Shown: in pieces, positions 6,460 to 6,466 of the stretch | Layout: the number at the start of each line of letters is the position of its first letter | Position numbering within the stretch: position 1 is the stretch's first letter | Assembly (NCBI GenBank): GCA_030540535.1 | Contig: JAUNWB010000078.1 | Coordinates: 1-6,466, forward strand | Source: Elusimicrobiales bacterium | GTDB lineage: Bacteria; Elusimicrobiota; Elusimicrobia; Elusimicrobiales; Elusimicrobiaceae | Length of the DNA stretch: 6,466 nucleotides | Direction: 5' to 3' | The notes under the pieces: generated by a model | Told to the model about the DNA's origin: nothing | Databases searched by the model: none | The model's input: only the letters and a program-made list of their open reading frames with translations | Translations under genes and position numbers: made by a program

Positions 6460-6466
6460 TTGTTCT

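Overview
The whole window is coding and carries one gene, on the minus strand. A single reading frame runs without a stop from an ATG at 6459-6457 to the left edge at base 1 (2,153 codons), and the gene continues beyond that edge. It encodes the N-terminal part of a giant multidomain polyketide / polyunsaturated-fatty-acid (Pfa) synthase-like protein. Every plus-strand open frame is an antisense shadow of this gene.

Layout from the N-terminus (right) to the left edge: ketosynthase 1 (residues about 4-465, catalytic C216/H350/H389); a KS-AT linker with a possible internal translation start at M496; a malonyl-type acyltransferase (about 605-920, S709/H814); a short Cys-containing linker; a second, divergent ketosynthase (about 997-1505, C1250/H1398/H1438); a linker turning Ala/Pro-rich; four tandem acyl carrier protein (ACP) domains joined by Ala/Pro-rich hinges; and an Ala/Pro-rich segment with a charged tail that is cut by the window. 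KS, AT and tandem ACPs in one chain recall PfaA of bacterial PUFA and secondary-lipid synthases, but the second KS between AT and ACPs is not part of classical PfaA (KS-AT-ACPn-KR).

The parts would work together as an iterative carbon-chain-building machine: the AT loads malonyl units onto the ACPs, and one or both KS domains condense them. Reductive (KR, DH, ER) and release domains are not seen here and would have to lie past base 1 or in neighbouring genes. The product cannot be predicted.

The most notable feature is that all four ACPs have threonine (LGIDTVKQAEL) where the phosphopantetheine-bearing serine is expected. Four near-identical copies share it, so it is a fixed property and not a decayed copy.

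The organism cannot be named from this window. It is bacterial by gene type and moderately GC-rich by eye. There are no RNA genes, mobile elements, CRISPR arrays or intergenic stretches; only 7 bases precede the start codon.
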